Positions 11,676 to 25,163 of a DNA stretch of 64,000 nt are shown here, piece by piece; within the stretch, counting starts at the first letter, position 1; the number at the start of each line of letters is the position of its first letter. The position numbers and the translations under genes are program-made. The DNA lies in the NCBI RefSeq assembly GCF_050947335.1, contig NW_027473719.1:101861-165860 (forward strand), written 5' to 3'. Under the pieces are notes generated by a model. That model was given only the letters and a program-made list of their open reading frames with translations. It was not told the origin of the DNA and searched no databases. Source of the stretch: Megachile rotundata (taxonomy: Eukaryota > Arthropoda > Insecta > Hymenoptera > Megachilidae).

Positions 11676-14600
11676 GTAATGAGTATAGTAATTGTCGTCC
11701 TATCGATCATATAAGCATAATATGGCTAATAATATGAGTTAGATTGATAATAATAAGAGTAATAAGTAGAGTAATTGTCGTTCTATCGGTCATATAACCA
11801 TAATATGGCTAATAATATGAGATAGATTGATAACAGTGAGTGTAATAAGTATAGTAATTGTCGTTATATCGATCATATAAGCATAATATGGCTAATAATA
11901 TGAGTTAGATTGATAATAATAAAAGTAATGAGTATAGTAATTGTCATCCTATCGATCATATATGCATAATATGGCTAATAATATGAGTTAGATTGATAAG
12001 AATAACAGTAAAAGGTATAGTAATTGTCGTTCTATCTATCATATCTGCATAATATGGTTAATAATATGAGTTAGATTGATAATAGTGAGTGTAATAAGCA
12101 TAGTAATTGACGTTCTATCGATCATATAAGCATAATATGGCTAATAACATGAGTTAGATTGATAATAATATGAGTAATGAGTATAGTAATTGTCGTTCTA
12201 TCGATCATATAAGCATAATATGGCTAATAATATGAGTTAGATTGATAATAATAAGATTAATAAGTATAGTAACTGTCGTTCTACGGATCATATAAGCATA
12301 ATATGGCTAATAATTTGAGTTAGAATGATAATAATAAGAGTAATGAGTATAGTAATTGTCGTCCTATCGATCGTATAAGCATAATATGGCTAATAATATG
12401 AGTTAGATTGATAATGATAAGAGTAATGAGTATAGTAATTGTCCTTCTATCGGTCATATAACCAAAATATGGCTAATAATATGAGTTAGATTGATAACAG
12501 TGAGTGTGATAAGAATAGTAATTGTCGTTCTATCGATCATATAAGCATAATATGGCTAATAATATGAGTTAGATTGATAATAGTAAAAGTAGTAAGTATA
12601 GTACTTGTCGTTCTATCGATCATATAAGCACAATATGGCTAATAATATGAGTTAGACTGATAATAGTAAGAGGATTGAGTATAGTAATTGTCGTCGTATC
12701 GATCATAAAAGCATAATATGGCTAATAATATGAGTTAGATTGATAATAATAAGAGTAATGAGTATAGTAATTGTCGTCCTATCGATCATATAAGCATAAT
12801 ATGGCTAATAAAATGTGTTAGATTGATAATAATAAGTGTAATAAGTATAGTAATTGTCGTTCTATCGGTCATATAACCATAATATGGCTAATAATATGAG
12901 TTAGATTGATAACAGTGAGTGTAATAAGTTTAGTAATTGTCGTTATATCGATCATATAAGCATAATATGGCTAATAATATGAGTTAGATTGATAACAATG
13001 AGAGTAATAAGTATAGTAATTGTCGTTCTATCGATCATATAAGCATAATATGGCTAATAATATGACTTAGAATGATAATAATAAGAGTAATAAGTATAGT
13101 AATTGTCGTTCTATTGATCATATAAGCATAATATGGCTAATAATATGAGTTAGATTGATAATAATAAGAGTAATGAGTATTGTAATTGTCGTTCTATAGA
13201 TCATATAAGCATAATATGGCTAATAATATGAGTTAGATTGATAATAATAAGAGTAATAAGTATAGTAATTGTCCTTCTATCGGTCATATAACCAAAATAT
13301 GGCTAATAATATGAGTTAGATTGATAACAGTGAGTGTGATAAGAATAGTAATTGTCGTTCTATCGATCATATAAGCATAATATGGCTAATAATATGAGTT
13401 AGATTGATAATAGTAAAAGTAGTAAGTATAGTACTTGTCGTTCTATTGATCATATAAGCACAATATGGCTAATAATATGAGTTAGATTGATAATAGTAAG
13501 AGGATTGAGTATAGTAATTGTCGTCCTATCGATCATAAAAGCATAATATGGCTAATAATATGAGTTAGATTGATAATAATAAGATTAATAAGTATAGTAC
13601 TTGCCGTTCTATCGGTCATATAACCATAATATGGCTAATAATATGAGTTAGATTGATAACAGTGAGAGTAATAAGTATTGTAATTGGCGTTATATCGATC
13701 ATATAAGCATAATATGGCTAATAATATGAGTAAGATTGATAATAATAAGAGTAATGAGTATAGTAATTGTCGTCCTATCGATCATATAAGCATTATATGG
13801 CTAATAATATGAGTTAGATTGATGAGAATAAGAGTAATAAGTATAGTAATTGTCGTACTATCGATCATATGTGCATAATATGGTTAATAATATGAGTTAG
13901 ATTGATAATAGTGAGTGTAATAAGCATAGTAATTGTCGCTCTATCGATCATATAAGCATAATATGGCTCATGATATGAGTTAGATTTATAATAATAAGAG
14001 TAATGAGTATAGTAATTGTCGTCCTATCGATCATATACGCGTAATATGACTAATAATATGAGTTAGATTGATAATAATAAGAGTAATAAGTATAGTAATT
14101 GTCGTTCTATCGGTCATATAACCATAATATGGCTAATATTATGAGTTAGATTGAAAACAGTGAGTGTAATAAGTATAGTAATTGTCGTTATATCGATCAT
14201 ATAAGCATAATATGGCTAATAATATGAGTTAGATTGATAATAATAAGAGTGATGAGTATAGTAATTGTCATTCTATCGGTCATATAACCATAATATGGCT
14301 AATAATATGAGTTAGATTGATAATAATAAGAGTAATAAGCATAGTAATTGTCATTCTATCGGTCATATAACCATAATATGGCTAATAATATGAGTTAGAT
14401 TGATAATAATGAGAGTAATAAGTATAGTAATTGTCGTTCTATCGGTCACATAACCATAATATGGCTAATAATATGAGTTAGATTGATAACAGTGATTGTG
14501 ATAAGTATAGTAATTGTCGTTATATCGATCATATAAGCATAATATGGCTAATAATATGAGTTAGATTGATAATAATAAGAGTAATGAGTATAGTAATTGT

Positions 14601-16655
14601 CATCCTATCGATCATATATGCATAATATGGCTAATAATATGAGTTAGATTGATAAGAATAAGAGTGAAAAGTATAGTAATTGTCGTTCTATCTATCATAT
14701 CTGCATAATATGGTTAATAATATGAGTTAGATTGATAATAATAAGAGTAATGAGTATAGTAATTGTCGTCCTATCGATCATATAAGCATAATATGGCTAA
14801 TAATATGAGTTAGATTGATAATAATAAGAGTAATAAGTATAGTAATTGTCGTTCTATCGGTCATATAACCATAATATGGCTAATAATATGAGTTAGATTG
14901 ATAACAGTGAGTGTAATAAGTATAGTAATTGTCGTTATATCGATCATATAAGCATAATATGGCTAATAATATGAGTTAGATTGATAATAATAAAAGTAAT
15001 GAGTATAGTAATTGTCATCCTATCGATCATATATGCATAATGTGGCTAATAATATGAGTTAGATTGATAAGAATAAGAGTAAAAAGTATAGTAATTGTCG
15101 TTCTATCTATCATATCTGCGTAATATGGTTAATAATATGAGTTAGATTGATAATAGTGAGTGTAATAAGCATAGTAATTGACGTTCTATCGATCATATAA
15201 GCATAATATGGCTAATAACATGAGTTAGATTGATAATAATATGAGTAATGAGTATAGTAATTGTCGTCCTATCGATCATATAAGCATAATATGGCTAATA
15301 ATATGAGTTAGAATGATAATAATAAGAGTAATAAGTATAGTAATTGTCGTTCTATCGATCATATAAGCATAATATGGCTAATAATATGAGTTAGATTGAT
15401 AACAATGAGAGTAATACGTATAGTAATTGTCGTTCTATCGGTCACATAACCATAATATGGCTAATAATATGAGTTAGATTGATAATAAAGAGAGTAATAA
15501 GTATAGTAATTGTCGTTATATCGATCATATAAGAATAATATGGCTAATAATATGAGTTAGATTGATAATAATAAAAGTAATGAGTATAGTAATTGTCATC
15601 CTATCGATCATATATGCATAATATGGCTAATAATATGAGTTAAATTGATAAGAATAACAGTAAAAAGTATAGTAATTGTCGTTCTATCTATCATATCTGC
15701 ATAATATGGTTAATAATATGAGTTAGATTGATAATAGTGAGTGTAATAAGCATAGTAATTGTCGTTCTATTGATCATATAAGCATAATATGGCTAATAAC
15801 ATGAGTTAGATTGATAATAATAAGAGTAATGAGTATAGTAATTGTCGTCCTATCGATCATATAAGCATAATATGGCTAATAATATGAGTTAGATTGATAA
15901 TAATAAGAGTAATAAGTATAGTAATTGTCGTTCTATCGGTCATATAACCATAATATGGCTAATAATATGAGTTAGATTGATAACAGTGAGTGTAATAAGT
16001 ATAGTAATTGTCGTTATATCGATCATATAAGCATAATATGGCTAATAATATGAGTTAGATTGATAATAATAAGAGTGATGAGTATAGTAATTGTCATTCT
16101 ATCGGTCATATAACCATAATATGGCTAATAATATGAGTTAGATTGATAATAATAAGAGTAATAAGCATAGTAATTGTCATTCTATCGGTCATATAACCAT
16201 AATATGGCTAATAATATGAGTTAGATTGATAATAATGAGAGTAATAAGTATAGTAATTGTCGTTCTATCGGTCACATAACCATAATATGGCTAATAATAT
16301 GAGTTAGATTGATAACAGTGATTGTGATAAGTATAGTAATTGTCGTTATATCGATCATATAAGCATAATATGGCTAATAATATGAGTTAGATTGATAATA
16401 ATAAGAGTAATGAGTATAGTAATTGTCATCCTATCGATCATATATGCATAATATGGCTAATAATATGAGTTAGATTGATAAGAATAAGAGTGAAAAGTAT
16501 AGCAATTGTCGTTCTATCTATCATATCTGCATAATATGGTTAATAATATGAGTTAGATTGATAATAGTGAGTGTAATAAGCATAGTAATTGTCGTTCTAT
16601 CTATCATATCTGCATAATATGGTTAATGATATGAGTTAGATTGATAATAGTGAGT
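11676..16655 (+). repeat. 60-monomer higher-order unit, copy 2 (4,980 bp)
   Basis: This is the second copy of the unit beginning at 6,696, with one visible mismatch. The junction monomer near 11,650-11,690 is a hybrid: its left part (GGTTAATGATATG, AGTGAGTGTAAT) belongs to the AGCATAG class and its right part (GAGTATAG, GTCGTCC) to the TAATAAGAG class. The same hybrid ends this copy near 16,630-16,675. After 16,715 the sequence departs from the unit, with AATATAAG at 16,711-16,718 where the unit has AATATGAG. Such near-identity implies a very recent duplication, or a duplicated assembly path. Confidence 0.95.
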
Positions 16656-16715
16656 GTAATGAGTATAGTAATTGTCGTCCTATCGATCATATAAGCATAA
16701 TATGGCTAATAATAT

Positions 16716-17856
16716 AAGTTAGATTGATAATAAAGAGAGTAATAAGTATAGTAATTGTCGTTCTATCGATCATATAAGCATAATATGGCTAATAATATGA
16801 GTTAGATTGATAATAATAAGAGTAATGAGTATTGTAATTGTCGTTCTATCGATCAAATAAGCATAATATGGCTAATCATATGAGTTAGATTGATAATAGT
16901 AAAAGTAGTAAGTATAGTACTTGTCGTTCTATCGATCATATAAGCACAATATGGCTAATAACATGAGTTAGATTGATAATAATAAGAGTAATGAGTATAG
17001 TAATTGTCGTCCTATCGATCATATAAGCATAATATGGCTAATAATATGAGTTAGATTGATAATAATAAGAGTAATAAGTATAGTAATTGTCGTTCTATCG
17101 GTCATATAACCATAATATGGCTAATAATATGAGTTAGATTGATAACAGTGAGTGTAATAAGTATAGTAATTGTCGTTATATCGATCATATAAGCATAATA
17201 TGGCTAATAATATGAGTTAGATTGATAATAATAAGAGTGATGAGTATAGTAATTGTCATTCTATCGGTCATATAACCATAATATGGCTAATAATATGAGT
17301 TAGATTGATAATAATAAGAGTAATAAGCATAGTAATTGTCATTCTATCGGTCATATAACCATAATATGGCTAATAATATGAGTTAGATTGATAATAATGA
17401 GAGTAATAAGTATAGTAATTGTCGTTCTATCGGTCACATAACCATAATGTGGCTAATAATATGAGTTAGATTGATAACAGTGATTGTGATAAGTATAGTA
17501 ATTGTCGTTATATCGATCATATAAGCATAATATGGCTAATAATATGAGTTAGATTGATAATAATAAGAGTAATGAGTATAGTAATTGTCATCCTATCGAT
17601 CATATATGCATAATATGGCTAATAATATGAGTTAGATTGATAAGAATAAGAGTGAAAAGTATAGCAATTGTCGTTCTATCTATCATATCTGCATAATATG
17701 GTTAATAATATGAGTTAGATTGATAATAGTGAGTGTAATAAGCATAGTAATTGTCGTTCTATCTATCATATCTGCATAATATGGTTAATGATATGAGTTA
17801 GATTGATAATAGTGAGTGTAATAAGCATAGTAATTGTCGTTCTATCGATCATATAC
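16716..17856 (+). repeat. Transitional block after the 60-mer pair
   Basis: It opens with a monomer carrying AAAGAGAG, then one with GAGTATTG, GGCTAATCATATG with AGTAAAAGTAGTAAG, and an AACATGAG monomer. From about 16,960 it repeats the series also present at 10,810-11,680: GTCAT with CAGTGAGTG, GAGTGATGAG with CATTC, AGCATAG with CATTC, GTCAC with CAGTGATTGTGATAAG, and so on through GGTTAATGATATG. It ends in the ATATACGC monomer at 17,848, where the next cassette family begins. A GGCTAATCATATG monomer here has GATCAAATAAG instead of GATCATATAAG. Confidence 0.75.
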
Positions 17857-20217
17857 GCATAATATGGCTAATAATATGAGTTAGATTGATAATAATAAGA
17901 GTAATGAGTATAGTAATTGTCGTCCTATCGATCATATAAGCATAATATGGCTAATAATATGAGTTAGATTGATAATAAAGAGTGTAATAAGTATAGTAAT
18001 TGTCGTTCTATCGATCATATAAGCATAATATGGCTAATAATATGAGTTAGATTGATAATAATAAGAGTAATGAGTATTGTAATTGTCGTTCTATCGATCA
18101 TATAAGCATAATATGGCTAATCATATGAGTTAGATTGATAATAGTAAAAGTAGTAAGTATAGTACTTGTCGTTCTATCGATCATATAAGCACAATATGGC
18201 TAATAATATGAGTTAGATTGATAATAGTAAGAGTAATGAGTATAGTAATTGTCGTCCTATCGATCATATAAGCATAATATGGCTAATAATATGAGTTAGA
18301 TTGATAACAGTGAGTGTAATAAGTTTAGTAATTGTCGTTATATCGATCATATAAGCATAATATGGCTAATAATATGAGTTAGATTGATAATAATATGAGT
18401 AATGAGTACAGTAATTGTCGTTCTATCGATCATATAAGCATAATATGGCTAATAATATGAGTTAGATTGATAATAATAAGAGTAATAAGCATAGTAATTG
18501 TCATTCTATCGGCCATATAACCATAATATGGCTAATAATATGAGTTAGATTGATAATAATGAGAGTAATAAGTATAGTAATTGTCGTTCTATCGATCATA
18601 TAAACATAATATGGCTAATAATATGAGTTAGATTGATAACAATGAGAGTAATAAGTATAGTAATTGTCCTTCTATCGGTCATATAACCAAAATATGGCTA
18701 ATAATATGAGTTAGATTGATAACAGTGAGTGTAATAAGAACAGTAATTGTCGTTCTATCGATCATATAAGCATAATATGGCTAATAATATGAGTTAGATT
18801 GATAATAGTAAAAGTAGTAAGTATAGTACTTGTCGTTCTATCGATCATATAAGCACAATATGGCTAATAATATGAGTTAGATTAATAATAGTAAGAGGAT
18901 TGAGTATAGTAATTGTCGTCCTATCGATCATAAAAGCATAATATGGCTAATAATATGAGTTAGATTGATAATAATAAGATTAATAAGTATAGTACTTGCC
19001 GTTCTATCGGTCATATAACCATAATATGGCTAATAATATGAGTTAGATTGATAACAGTGAGTGTAATAAGTATTGTAATTGTCGTTATATCGATCATATA
19101 AGCATAATATGGCTAATAATATGAGTTAAATTGATAATAATAAGAGTAATAAGTATAGTAATTGTCGTTCTATCGATCATATGTGCATAATATGGTTAAT
19201 AATATGAGTTAGATTGATAATAGTGAGTGTAATAAGCATAGTAATTGTCGTTCTATCGATCATATAAGCATAATATGGCTCATGATATGAGTTAGATTTA
19301 TAATAATAAGAGTAATGAGTATAGTAATTGTCGTCCTATCGATCATATAAGCGTAATATGGCTAATAATATGAGTTAGATTGATAATAATAAGAGTAATA
19401 AGTATAGTAATTGTCGTTCTATCGGTCATATAACCATAATATGGTTAAATAATATGAGTTAGATTGATAACAGTGAGTGTAATAAGTATAGTAATTGTCG
19501 TTCTATCGATCATATAAGCATAATATGGCTAATAATATGAGTTAGATTGATAATAATAAGATTAATAAGTATAGTAACTGTCGTTCTACGGATCATATAA
19601 GCATAATATGGCTAATAATTTGAGTTAGAATGATAATAATAAGAGTAATGAGTATAGTAATTGTCGTCCTATCGATCGTATAAGCATAATATGGCTAATA
19701 ATATGAGTTAGATTGATAATGATAAGAGTAATGAGTATAGTAATTGTCCTTCTATCGGTCATATAACCAAAATATGGCTAATAATATGAGTTAGATTGAT
19801 AACAGTGAGTGTGATAAGAATAGTAATTGTCGTTCTATCGATCATATAAGCATAATATGGCTAATAATATGAGTTAGATTGATAATAGTAAAAGTAGTAA
19901 GTATAGTACTTGTCGTTCTATCGATCATATAAGCACAATATGGCTAATAATATGAGTTAGATTGATAATAGTAAGAGGATTGAGTATAGTAATTGTCGTC
20001 GTATCGATCATAAAAGCATAATATGGCTAATAATATGAGTTAGATTGATAATACTAAGAGTAATGAGTATAGTAATTGTCGTCCTATCGATCATATAAGC
20101 ATAATATGGCTAATAAAATGTGTTAGATTGATAATAATAAGTGTAATAAGTATAGTAATTGTCGTTCTATCGGTCACATAACCATAATATGGCTAATAAT
20201 ATGAGTTAGATTGATAA
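17857..20217 (+). repeat. Cassette family, copy A (partner at 34,955-37,315)
   Basis: About 2.36 kb whose monomer order matches 34,955-37,315 at an offset of 17,098 bp, exactly 206 monomers. Only about four differences were seen, among them GAGTACAG here against GAGAACAG, and GTCGTCGTATC against GTCGTTGTATC. Copy A and copy B share AAGAACAG (near 18,729 and 35,836) and the unshortened GTATTGTAATTG, which separate them from the copies at 21-25 kb and 38-40 kb. It contains one of the 84-bp GGTTAAAT monomers (19,445). It diverges from copy B at 20,218 (C against T). Confidence 0.88.
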
Positions 20218-22009
20218 CAGTGAGTGTAATAAGTATAGTAATTGTCGTTATATCGATCATATAAGCATAATATGGCTAATAATATGAGTTAGATTGATAA
20301 TAATAAGAGTGATGAGTATAGTAATTGTCATTCTATCGGTCATATAACCATAATATGGCTAATAATATGAGTTAGATTGATAATAATAAGAGTAATAAGC
20401 ATAGTAATTGTCATTCTATCGGTCATATAACCATAATATGGCTAATAATATGAGTTAGATTGATAATAATGAGAGTAATAAGTATAGTAATTGTCGTTCT
20501 ATCGGTCACATAACCATAATATGGCTAATAATATGAGTTAGATTGATAACAGTGATTGTGATAAGTATAGTAATTGTCGTTATATCGATCATATAAGCAT
20601 AATATGGCTAATAATATGAGTTAGATTGATAATAATAAGAGTAATGAGTATAGTAATTGTCATCCTATCGGTCATATATGCATAATATGGCTAATAATAT
20701 GAGTTAGATTGATAAGAATAAGAGTGAAAAGTATAGCAATTGTCGTTCTATCTATCATATCTGCATAATATGGTTAATAATATGAGTTAGATTGATAATA
20801 GTGAGTGTAATAAGCATAGTAATTGTCGTTCTATCGATCATATACGCATAATATGGCTAATAATATGAGTTAGATTGATAATAATAAGAGTAATGAGTAT
20901 AGTAATTGTCGTCCTATCGATCATATAAGCATAATATGGCTAATAATATGAGTTAGATTGATAATAAAGAGTGTAATAAGTATAGTAATTGTCGTTCTAT
21001 CGATCATATAAGCATAATATGGCTAATAATATGAGTTAGATTGATAATAATATGAGTAATGAGTACAGTAATTGTCGTTCTATCGATCATATAAGCATAA
21101 TATGGCTAATAATATGAGTTAGATTGATAATAATAAGAGTAATAAGCATAGTAATTGTCATTCTATCGGCCATATAACCATAATATGGCTAATAATATGA
21201 GTTAGATTGATAATAATGAGAGTAATAAGTATAGTAATTGTCGTTCTATCGATCATATAAACATAATATGGCTAATAATATGAGTTAGATTGATAACAAT
21301 GAGAGTAATAAGTATAGTAATTGTCCTTCTATCGGTCATATAACCAAAATATGGCTAATAATATGAGTTAGATTGATAACAGTGAGTGTAATAAGAATAG
21401 TAATTGTCGTTCTATCGATCATATAAGCATAATATGGCTAATAATATGAGTTAGATTGATAATAGTAAAAGTAGTAAGTATAGTACTTGTCGTTCTATCG
21501 ATCATATAAGCACAATATGGCTAATAATATGAGTTAGATTAATAATAGTAAGAGGATTGAGTATAGTAATTGTCGTCCTATCGATCATAAAAGCATAATA
21601 TGGCTAATAATATGAGTTAGATTGATAATAATAAGATTAATAAGTATAGTACTTGCCGTTCTATCGGTCATATAACCATAATATGGCTAATAATATGAGT
21701 TAGATTGATAACAGTGAGTGTAATAAGTATTTAATTGTCGTTATATCGATCATATAAGCATAATATGGCTAATAATATGAGTTAAATTGATAATAATAAG
21801 AGTAATAAGTATAGTAATTGTCGTTCTATCGATCATATGTGCATAATATGGTTAATAATATGAGTTAGATTGATAATAGTGAGTGTAATAAGCATAGTAA
21901 TTGTCGTTCTATCGATCATATAAGCATAATATGGCTCATGATATGAGTTAGATTTATAATAATAAGAGTAATGAGTATAGTAATTGTCGTCCTATCGATC
22001 ATATAAGCG
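20218..22009 (+). repeat. Cassette family, copy D, shortened by four monomers
   Basis: The first part, to about 21,040, follows the same order as 37,565-38,390 (offset 17,347 bp, 209 monomers). After the AAAGAGTGTAATAAG monomer it passes directly to the GAGTACAG monomer (21,061). Four monomers (332 bp) that lie between those two in the copies at 17.9 kb, 35 kb and 38 kb are missing: the GAGTATTG, GGCTAATCATATG, CACAATATGG and GTTTAG monomers. From 21,061 onward it matches 23,301-24,340 at 2,240 bp (27 monomers less one deleted base). Confidence 0.82.
21725..21735 (+). repeat. Single-base deletion variant (82-bp monomer), 3 copies
   Basis: AAGTATTTAATTG replaces AAGTATTGTAATTG, so the monomer is 82 bp. 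The same deletion recurs near 23,968 and 39,408, each time in a CAGTGAGTG monomer after an ACTTGCCG monomer. The equivalent monomers in copies A (19,069) and B (36,170) are full length. It therefore marks a sub-lineage of the cassette family. Confidence 0.92.
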
Positions 22010-23300
22010 TAATATGGCTAATAATATGAGTTAGATTGATAATAATAAGAGTAATAAGTATAGTAATTGTCGTTCTATCGGTCATATAACCATAATATGG
22101 CTAATAATATGAGTTAGATTGATAACAGTGAGTGTAATAAGTATAGTAATTGTCGTTATATCGATCATATAAGCATAATATGGCTAATAATATGAGTTAG
22201 ATTGATAATAATAAAAGTAATGAGTATAGTAATTGTCATCCTATCGATCATATATGCATAATATGGCTAATAATATGAGTTAGATTGATAAGAATAAGAG
22301 TAAAAAGTATAGTAATTGTCGTTCTATCTATCATATCTGCATAATATGGTTATTAATATGAGTTAGATTGATAATAGTGAGTGTAATAAGCATAGTAATT
22401 GTCGTTCTATCGATCATATAAGCATAATATGGCTAATAACATGAGTTAGATTGATAATAATAAGAGTAATGAGTATAGTAATTGTCGTCCTATCGATCAT
22501 ATAAGCATAATATGTCTAATAATGTGAGTTAGAATGATAATAATAACAGTAATAAGTATAGTAATTGTCGTTCTATCGATCATATAAGCATAATATGGCT
22601 AATAATATGAGTTAGATTGATAATAATGAGAGTAATAAGTATAGTAATTGTCGTTCTATCGGTCACATAACCATAATATGGCTAATAATATGAGTTAGAT
22701 TGATAACAGTGAGTGTGATAAGTATAGTAATTGTCGTTATATCGATCATATAAGCATAATATGGCTAATAATATGAGTTAGATTGATAATAATAAGAGAA
22801 ATGAGTATAGTAATTGTCGTTATATCGATCATATAAGCATAATATGGCTAATAATTTGAGTTAGATTGATAATAATAAGAGTAATAAGTATAGTAATTGT
22901 CGTGTTATCGATCATATCTGCATAATATGGTTAATAATATGAGTTGGATTGATAACAGTGAGTGTGATAAGTATAGTAATTGTCGTTCTATCGATCATAT
23001 GATCATAATATGGCTAATAATATGAGTTAGATTGATAATAATAAGAGTAATGAGTATAGTAATTGTCGTCCTATCGATCATATAAGCATAATATGGCTAA
23101 TAATATGAGTTAGATTGATAATAATGAGAGTAATAAGTATAGTAATTGTCGTTCTATCGATCATATAAGCATAATATGGCTAATAATATGAGTTAGATTG
23201 ATAACAGTGAGTGTAATAAGTATAGTAATTGTCGTTCTATCGATCATATGAGCATAATATGGCTAATAATATGAGTTAGATTGATAATAATGAGTGTAAT
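22010..23300 (+). repeat. 38-monomer-spaced pair, copy 1 (partner 25,164-26,454)
   Basis: About 1.29 kb repeated at an offset of 3,154 bp, exactly 38 monomers. Shared private variants include GGTTATTAATATG (22,349 and 25,503), TATGTCTAATAATGTG, AACAGTAATAAG, AGAGAAATGAG, CGTGTTATCG and the ATATGATCAT monomer. No mismatch was noticed. The left limit is set by AAGCGTAAT just before 22,010 against AAGCATAAT. The right limit is a hybrid monomer near 23,291-23,301. A third, shorter relative of the first part lies at about 41,080-41,466. Confidence 0.88.
22993..23004. repeat. Perfect 12-bp palindrome GATCATATGATC
   Basis: A change to ATATGATC at the start of this monomer turns the imperfect dyad that spans each monomer boundary into a perfect 12-bp palindrome. 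The only other copy I saw is at 26,147-26,158, 3,154 bp away, in the partner of the 38-monomer-spaced pair, so both come from one mutation. Confidence 0.88.
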
Positions 23301-23308
23301 GAGTACAG
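23291..23308 (+). other. Hybrid monomer: recombination junction
   Basis: The left half reads AATAATGAGTGTAAT as in the AAGTGTAG class (compare 26,438-26,461). The right half reads GAGTACAG as in the AATAATATGAG class (compare 18,404 and 21,061). The sequence to the left follows the 22,010/25,164 block and to the right the cassette family, so the switch between blocks happened within this monomer. Confidence 0.8.
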
Positions 23309-24862
23309 TAATTGTCGTTCTATCGATCATATAAGCATAATATGGCTAATAATATGAGTTAGATTGATAATAATAAGAGTAATAAGCATAGTAATTGTCA
23401 TTCTATCGGCCATATAACCATAATATGGCTAATAATATGAGTTAGATTGATAATAATGAGAGTAATAAGTATAGTAATTGTCGTTCTATCGATCATATAA
23501 ACATAATATGGCTAATAATATGAGTTAGATTGATAACAATGAGAGTAATAAGTATAGTAATTGTCCTTCTATCGGTCATATAACCAAAATATGGCTAATA
23601 ATATGAGTTAGATTGATAACAGTGAGTGTAATAAGAATAGTAATTGTCGTTCTATCGATCATATAAGCATAATATGGCTAATAATATGAGTTAGATTGAT
23701 AATAGTAAAAGTAGTAAGTATAGTACTTGTCGTTCTATCGATCATATAAGCACAATATGGCTAATAATATGAGTTAGATTAATAATAGTAAGAGGATTGA
23801 GTATAGTAATTGTCGTCCTATCGATCATAAAAGCATAATATGGCTAATAATATGAGTTAGATTGATAATAATAAGATTAATAAGTATAGTACTTGCCGTT
23901 CTATCGGTCATATAACCATAATATGGCTAATAATATGAGTTAGATTGATAACAGTGAGTGTAATAAGTATTTAATTGTCGTTATATCGATCATATAAGCA
24001 TAATATGGCTAATAATATGAGTTAAATTGATAATAATAAGAGTAATAAGTATAGTAATTGTCGTTCTATCGATCATATGTGCATAATATGGTTAATAATA
24101 TGAGTTAGATTGATAATAGTGAGTGTAATAAGCATAGTAATTGTCGTTCTATCGATCATATAAGCATAATATGGCTCATGATATGAGTTAGATTTATAAT
24201 AATAAGAGTAATGAGTATAGTAATTGTCGTCCTATCGATCATATAAGCGTAATATGGCTAATAATATGAGTTAGATTGATAATAATAAGAGTAATAAGTA
24301 TAGTAATTGTCGTTCTATCGGTCATATAACCATAATATGGTTAAATAATATGAGTTAGATTGATAACAATGAGTGTAATAAGTATAGTAATTGTCGTTCT
24401 ATCGATCATATAAGCATAATATGGCTAATAATATGAGTTAGATTGATAATAATAAGATTAATAAGTATAGTAACTGTCGTTCTACGGATCATATAAGCAT
24501 AATATGGCTAATAATTTGAGTTAGAATGATAATAATAAGAGTAATGAGTATAGTAATTGTCGTCCTATCGATCGTATAAGCATAATATGGCTAATAATAT
24601 GAGTTAGATTGATAATGATAAGAGTAATGAGTATAGTAATTGTCCTTCTATCGGTCATATAACCAAAATATGGCTAATAATATGAGTTAGATTGATAACA
24701 GTGAGTGTGATAAAAATAGTAATTGTCGTTCTATCGATCATATAAGCATAATATGGCTAATAATATGAGTTAGATTGATAATAGTAAAAGTAGTAAGTAT
24801 AGTACTTGTCGTTCTATCGATCATATAAGCACAATATGGCTAATAATATGAGTTAGATTGAT
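23301..24862 (+). repeat. Cassette family, copy E
   Basis: From the GAGTACAG marker this copy follows the same order as 38,740-40,300 (offset 15,439 bp, 186 monomers plus one). It shares with that copy the one-base deletion near 23,968 and a rare TAAAAATAG (near 24,711 and 40,150), where copies A and B have TAAGAATAG. It carries the 84-bp GGTTAAAT monomer at 24,341 and a private CAATGAGTG just after it. It stops matching at about 24,863, where AACAATAAGAG replaces AATAGTAAGAGG. Confidence 0.85.
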
Positions 24863-25163
24863 AACAATAAGAGTAATAAGTATAGTAATTGTCGTTCTAT
24901 CGGTCATATAACCATAATATGGCTAATAAAATGTGTTAGATTGATAATAATAAGTGTAATAAGTATAGTAATTGTCGTTCTATCGGTCATATAACCATAA
25001 TAAGGCTAATAATATGAGTTAGATTGATAACAGTGAGTGTAATAAGTTTAGTAATTGTCGTTATATCGATCATATAAGCATAATATGGCTAATAATATGA
25101 GTTAGATTGATAATAATAAAAGTAATGAGTATAGTAATTGTCGTCCTATCGATCATATAAGCA
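24863..25163 (+). repeat. Short linking stretch of mixed monomers
   Basis: About four monomers connect copy E to the second 38-monomer-spaced block. They include an AAAATGTG monomer as found near 7,830 and 20,110, a GTCATATAACC monomer with the private ATAAGGCTAAT, a GTTTAG monomer and an AATAAAAGTAATGAG monomer. The order suggests pieces from more than one source block. Confidence 0.7.

Noticed and set aside
17098..17185. A single approximately 17.1-kb super-period covering the whole right half
   Set aside because: Copies A and B are 17,098 bp apart and the 41,468/58,653 copies 17,185 bp apart, but regions outside those blocks do not match at either offset (for example 26,888-28,713 has no partner near 44 kb). 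The similar distances are probably coincidence.
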